Position numbers and translations under genes: made by a program. From Chloroflexota bacterium (GTDB lineage Bacteria > Chloroflexota > Anaerolineae > JAADDB01): a stretch of 15,538 nucleotides of DNA. Of the stretch, positions 13,825 through 15,538 are shown piece by piece; within the stretch, counting starts at the first letter, position 1; each line of letters starts with the position of its first letter. Location of the stretch: the NCBI GenBank assembly GCA_013154135.1, contig JAADDB010000226.1, forward strand, positions 1 through 15,538, written 5' to 3'. The notes under the pieces are model-generated. The model ran no database searches, was not told the DNA's origin, and worked only from the letters and a program-made list of their open reading frames with translations.

Positions 13825-15090
13825 ATGAGCGAGAAAAAGCAAGCAACCGATTTGAACCCCTTTACCATTGCTCAAAGGCAGTTTAACGAAGCTGCCGACT
13901 TCCTCGGCTTGGACGAAGCCACCCGAGAACTCCTCCGCTGGCCCATGCGGGAATTCCACTTCCAAATCCCCGTTCGTATGGACGATGGCAGTGTGCGCAT
14001 TTTCAAGGGTTTCCGCGTCCAGTACAACGATGCACGTGGGCCGGCCAAGGGTGGTATCCGCTTCCATCCCGAGGAGACCATTGACACGGTTCGGGCTCTG
14101 GCCGCGTGGATGACGTGGAAGACGGCCGTGATGAATCTTCCCCTAGGTGGTGGTAAGGGCGGCGTGATTTGCAACCCGAAAGAACTCTCCGAGCGAGAGT
14201 TGGAGCGGCTCAGCCGTGGGTACATCCGCCGGGTGGCTCGCTTCATCGGTGCGAACATCGACGTGCCGGCCCCCGACGTCTACACCAATCCTCAGATCAT
14301 GGCCTGGATGATGGACGAGTACGACACCATCGTCGGGCGCCAGGAGCCGGGGGTGATCACCGGCAAGCCTGTGGAATTGGGAGGCTCCAAAGGTCGCATT
14401 GACGCGACGGCCCGCGGTGGCATTTACACCGTCCGGGAAGCGGCAAAGGTGCTGGGCCTCGACCTGAAGGGACAGCCCGCGGCCATCCAAGGATATGGGA
14501 ATGCGGGCTCTTTCGCTCACAAGTTGGCCGTCGAATTGTTGGGCATGAAAGTGGTCGCGGTTTCCGACTCCAAGGGGGGCATCTACAACCCCGATGGGTT
14601 GGATTACGAGCAGGTGCTTGAGCACAAGAAGCGCACCGGCTCCGTGGTTGGTTTCCCCGGGACCACGCCCATTTCCAACGAGGAGTTGTTGGAGCTGCCG
14701 GTTACGGTGCTCTTCCCCTCCGCGCTGGAGAACGTGATCACGGGCGAGAACGCGGGGCGCATCAAGGCCAAGATCGTGGCGGAATTGGCCAACGGCCCCA
14801 CCACACCGGAAGCCGACCTCATTCTCCACGAACGGGGCGTCTTCGTCATCCCGGACTTCCTGTGCAATGCGGGTGGCGTGACGGTCTCCTACTTTGAGCA
14901 GGTCCAGGATGCGATGAACTACTACTGGAGCGAGGAAGAGGTATACCAGCGCCTGGACGAAAAAATGACCCAAGCCTTCCATGACGTGTATGAACGGGCG
15001 AAGGAAACGGGCGTTCACAACCGGTTGGCAGCCTACCTGGTGGCAGTAGAGCGGGTTGCTAAGGCAGCGAAACTGCGCGGTTGGGTCTAA
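13825..15090 (+). CDS. gdhA: Glutamate dehydrogenase
   Basis: A 421-residue Glu/Leu/Phe/Val dehydrogenase that interconverts glutamate and 2-oxoglutarate plus ammonia. Catalytic and substrate lysines are K75 in GPAKGGIRFHP, K99 in MTWKTAV and K111 in PLGGGKGGV; the catalytic aspartate is D151 in PAPDVYTNP. The Rossmann loop is GYGNAGS (223-229), and D248 at the end of the next strand (VVAVSDSKGG) suggests a preference for NAD over NADP. The length fits the hexameric type found in archaea and many thermophiles. The ATG at 13825 has AGGAG eight bases upstream; a start at 13786 would add 13 residues without such a site. It is a single-gene transcript with its own promoter, a candidate operator and a strong terminator. 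Confidence 0.97.
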   Translation: MSEKKQATDLNPFTIAQRQFNEAADFLGLDEATRELLRWPMREFHFQIPVRMDDGSVRIFKGFRVQYNDARGPAKGGIRFHPEETIDTVRALAAWMTWKTAVMNLPLGGGKGGVICNPKELSERELERLSRGYIRRVARFIGANIDVPAPDVYTNPQIMAWMMDEYDTIVGRQEPGVITGKPVELGGSKGRIDATARGGIYTVREAAKVLGLDLKGQPAAIQGYGNAGSFAHKLAVELLGMKVVAVSDSKGGIYNPDGLDYEQVLEHKKRTGSVVGFPGTTPISNEELLELPVTVLFPSALENVITGENAGRIKAKIVAELANGPTTPEADLILHERGVFVIPDFLCNAGGVTVSYFEQVQDAMNYYWSEEEVYQRLDEKMTQAFHDVYERAKETGVHNRLAAYLVAVERVAKAAKLRGWV

Positions 15091-15110
15091 GGTAAACTCC
15101 CTTCACCCAT

Positions 15111-15150
15111 AAAAGCCCGGGGGCGTAAATTTCACCCCCGGGCTTTTTTT
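15111..15150 (+). terminator. Rho-independent terminator of gdhA
   Basis: AAAAGCCCGGGGG (15111-15123) pairs perfectly over 13 bp with CCCCCGGGCTTTT (15135-15147) around an 11-base loop. The run of seven T ends at 15150. It begins 20 bases after the gdhA stop. Confidence 0.95.
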
Positions 15151-15365
15151 GTAGAGAAGTACAATGCGTGTCAACGGGAAGGAGCTCGGTTGTGAGATGA
15201 GAGTTTGTTGATTCCTAGGAAAGAGGTGCGGGCCCGTCTATCGCGAGGCCGGACTGTGGACAAAATTCACCGGCACAAGCAACGATTTGGGCGATGAATG
15301 AGGAACCGGCGGGCGAAACCCACCCTTTATGCCCACGGAACTCTCTCCGGGGAGAACTGTTTTGA

Positions 15366-15412
15366 CACGGGGCGAGAACGTCGGTGTCCTGCCGAGGAGC
15401 GGATCTGTCCGC
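15366..15412 (+). repeat. 47-nt palindrome-tipped repeat, copy 2
   Basis: CACGGGGCGAGAACGT, then 17 variable bases, then GCGGATCTGTCCGC, whose arms are palindromic apart from one G-T position. The left side is preceded by a palindrome and CTGTTTTGA, a reverse-strand echo of the TCAAAACAG seen beside other copies. Confidence 0.8.
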
Positions 15413-15479
15413 TGGGAGGGGATTTTGTTGCTCTTTCTCCCACTTTTGGACTTCCGAGCCCACCACAACAGTCTTTTGG

Positions 15480-15526
15480 CACGGGGCGAGAACGTGGACG
15501 TCCCGCGCAGGTGCGGACCCATCCGC
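15480..15526 (+). repeat. 47-nt palindrome-tipped repeat, copy 3
   Basis: CACGGGGCGAGAACGT, then 17 variable bases, then GCGGACCCATCCGC. It starts exactly 114 bases after copy 2. Similarity to the 9319-9340 fragment continues to the last base of the window, so the element probably extends beyond it. Confidence 0.8.
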
Positions 15527-15538
15527 CGCCAAGGTGCG

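Larger units (their letters stand above)
15151..15538. other. Non-coding repeat-rich tail running off the window
   Basis: No gene is called. A minus-strand frame of 105 codons crosses the region only because two 47-nt repeat copies sit 114 bases (38 codons) apart in the same frame; it shows no domain. The region also holds a TCTCCGGGGAGA palindrome (15344-15355) and a degenerate echo of the 9536-9586 hairpin (GGCGGGCGAAACCCACC, 15309-15325). Confidence 0.65.

Noticed and set aside
15215..15532. 105-codon minus-strand frame with an internal peptide repeat
   Set aside because: The peptide repeat is simply two 47-nt DNA repeats lying 114 bases apart in frame. There is no ribosome site or recognisable domain.

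Overview
The window looks like chromosomal DNA from a GC-rich bacterium, most likely a member of Chloroflexota (Anaerolineae-like). That placement is an inference from the gene mix and protein style: a DnaE with an intact PHP domain, a two-domain phosphofructokinase, a SigK/RskA-type sigma/anti-sigma pair, a hexameric-type glutamate dehydrogenase, and intergenic regions full of short dispersed repeats. No rRNA, tRNA, CRISPR array, transposase or phage gene was seen.

Layout. Positions 1-419 are non-coding and hold heptanucleotide arrays and other short repeats. Next comes a plus-strand pair: dnaE (420-4268, replicative DNA polymerase III alpha) and a tandem 6-phosphofructokinase (4265-6466) whose start codon overlaps the dnaE stop. 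Facing them is a minus-strand operon of ECF sigma factor, RskA-like membrane anti-sigma factor and an endonuclease/exonuclease/phosphatase-fold enzyme (9012 down to 6451). Its genes touch or overlap, and its last stop lies inside the 3' end of the phosphofructokinase gene. From about 9040 to 9679 there is a repeat-rich stretch with a perfect 24-bp hairpin, followed by a small gene for a one-helix membrane protein with a coiled-coil tail (9680-9847). A minus-strand YhhN-family membrane protein (9945-10598) and a plus-strand mutL (10820-12490) diverge from a 221-bp spacer. mutL converges on a zinc alcohol dehydrogenase (12505-13509). The dehydrogenase diverges from glutamate dehydrogenase (13825-15090), which has the clearest promoter and terminator in the window. 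The last ~390 bases are non-coding repeats that run off the end.

How the genes relate. DnaE and MutL serve replication and mismatch repair. The phosphofructokinase, alcohol dehydrogenase and glutamate dehydrogenase are central carbon and nitrogen enzymes. The sigma/anti-sigma pair is expected to respond to an envelope or redox signal and is co-transcribed with a nuclease/phosphatase-fold enzyme.

Most notable observations. (1) The phosphofructokinase has the architecture of eukaryotic PFK-1: an intact N-terminal catalytic half and a degenerate, probably regulatory, C-terminal half. (2) Its gene is translationally coupled to dnaE. (3) A family of 47-nt palindrome-tipped repeats occurs in three full copies, alongside a perfect hairpin with a GCGAAGC tip and heptanucleotide arrays. 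(4) A dyad symmetry overlaps the -35 box of the glutamate dehydrogenase promoter.
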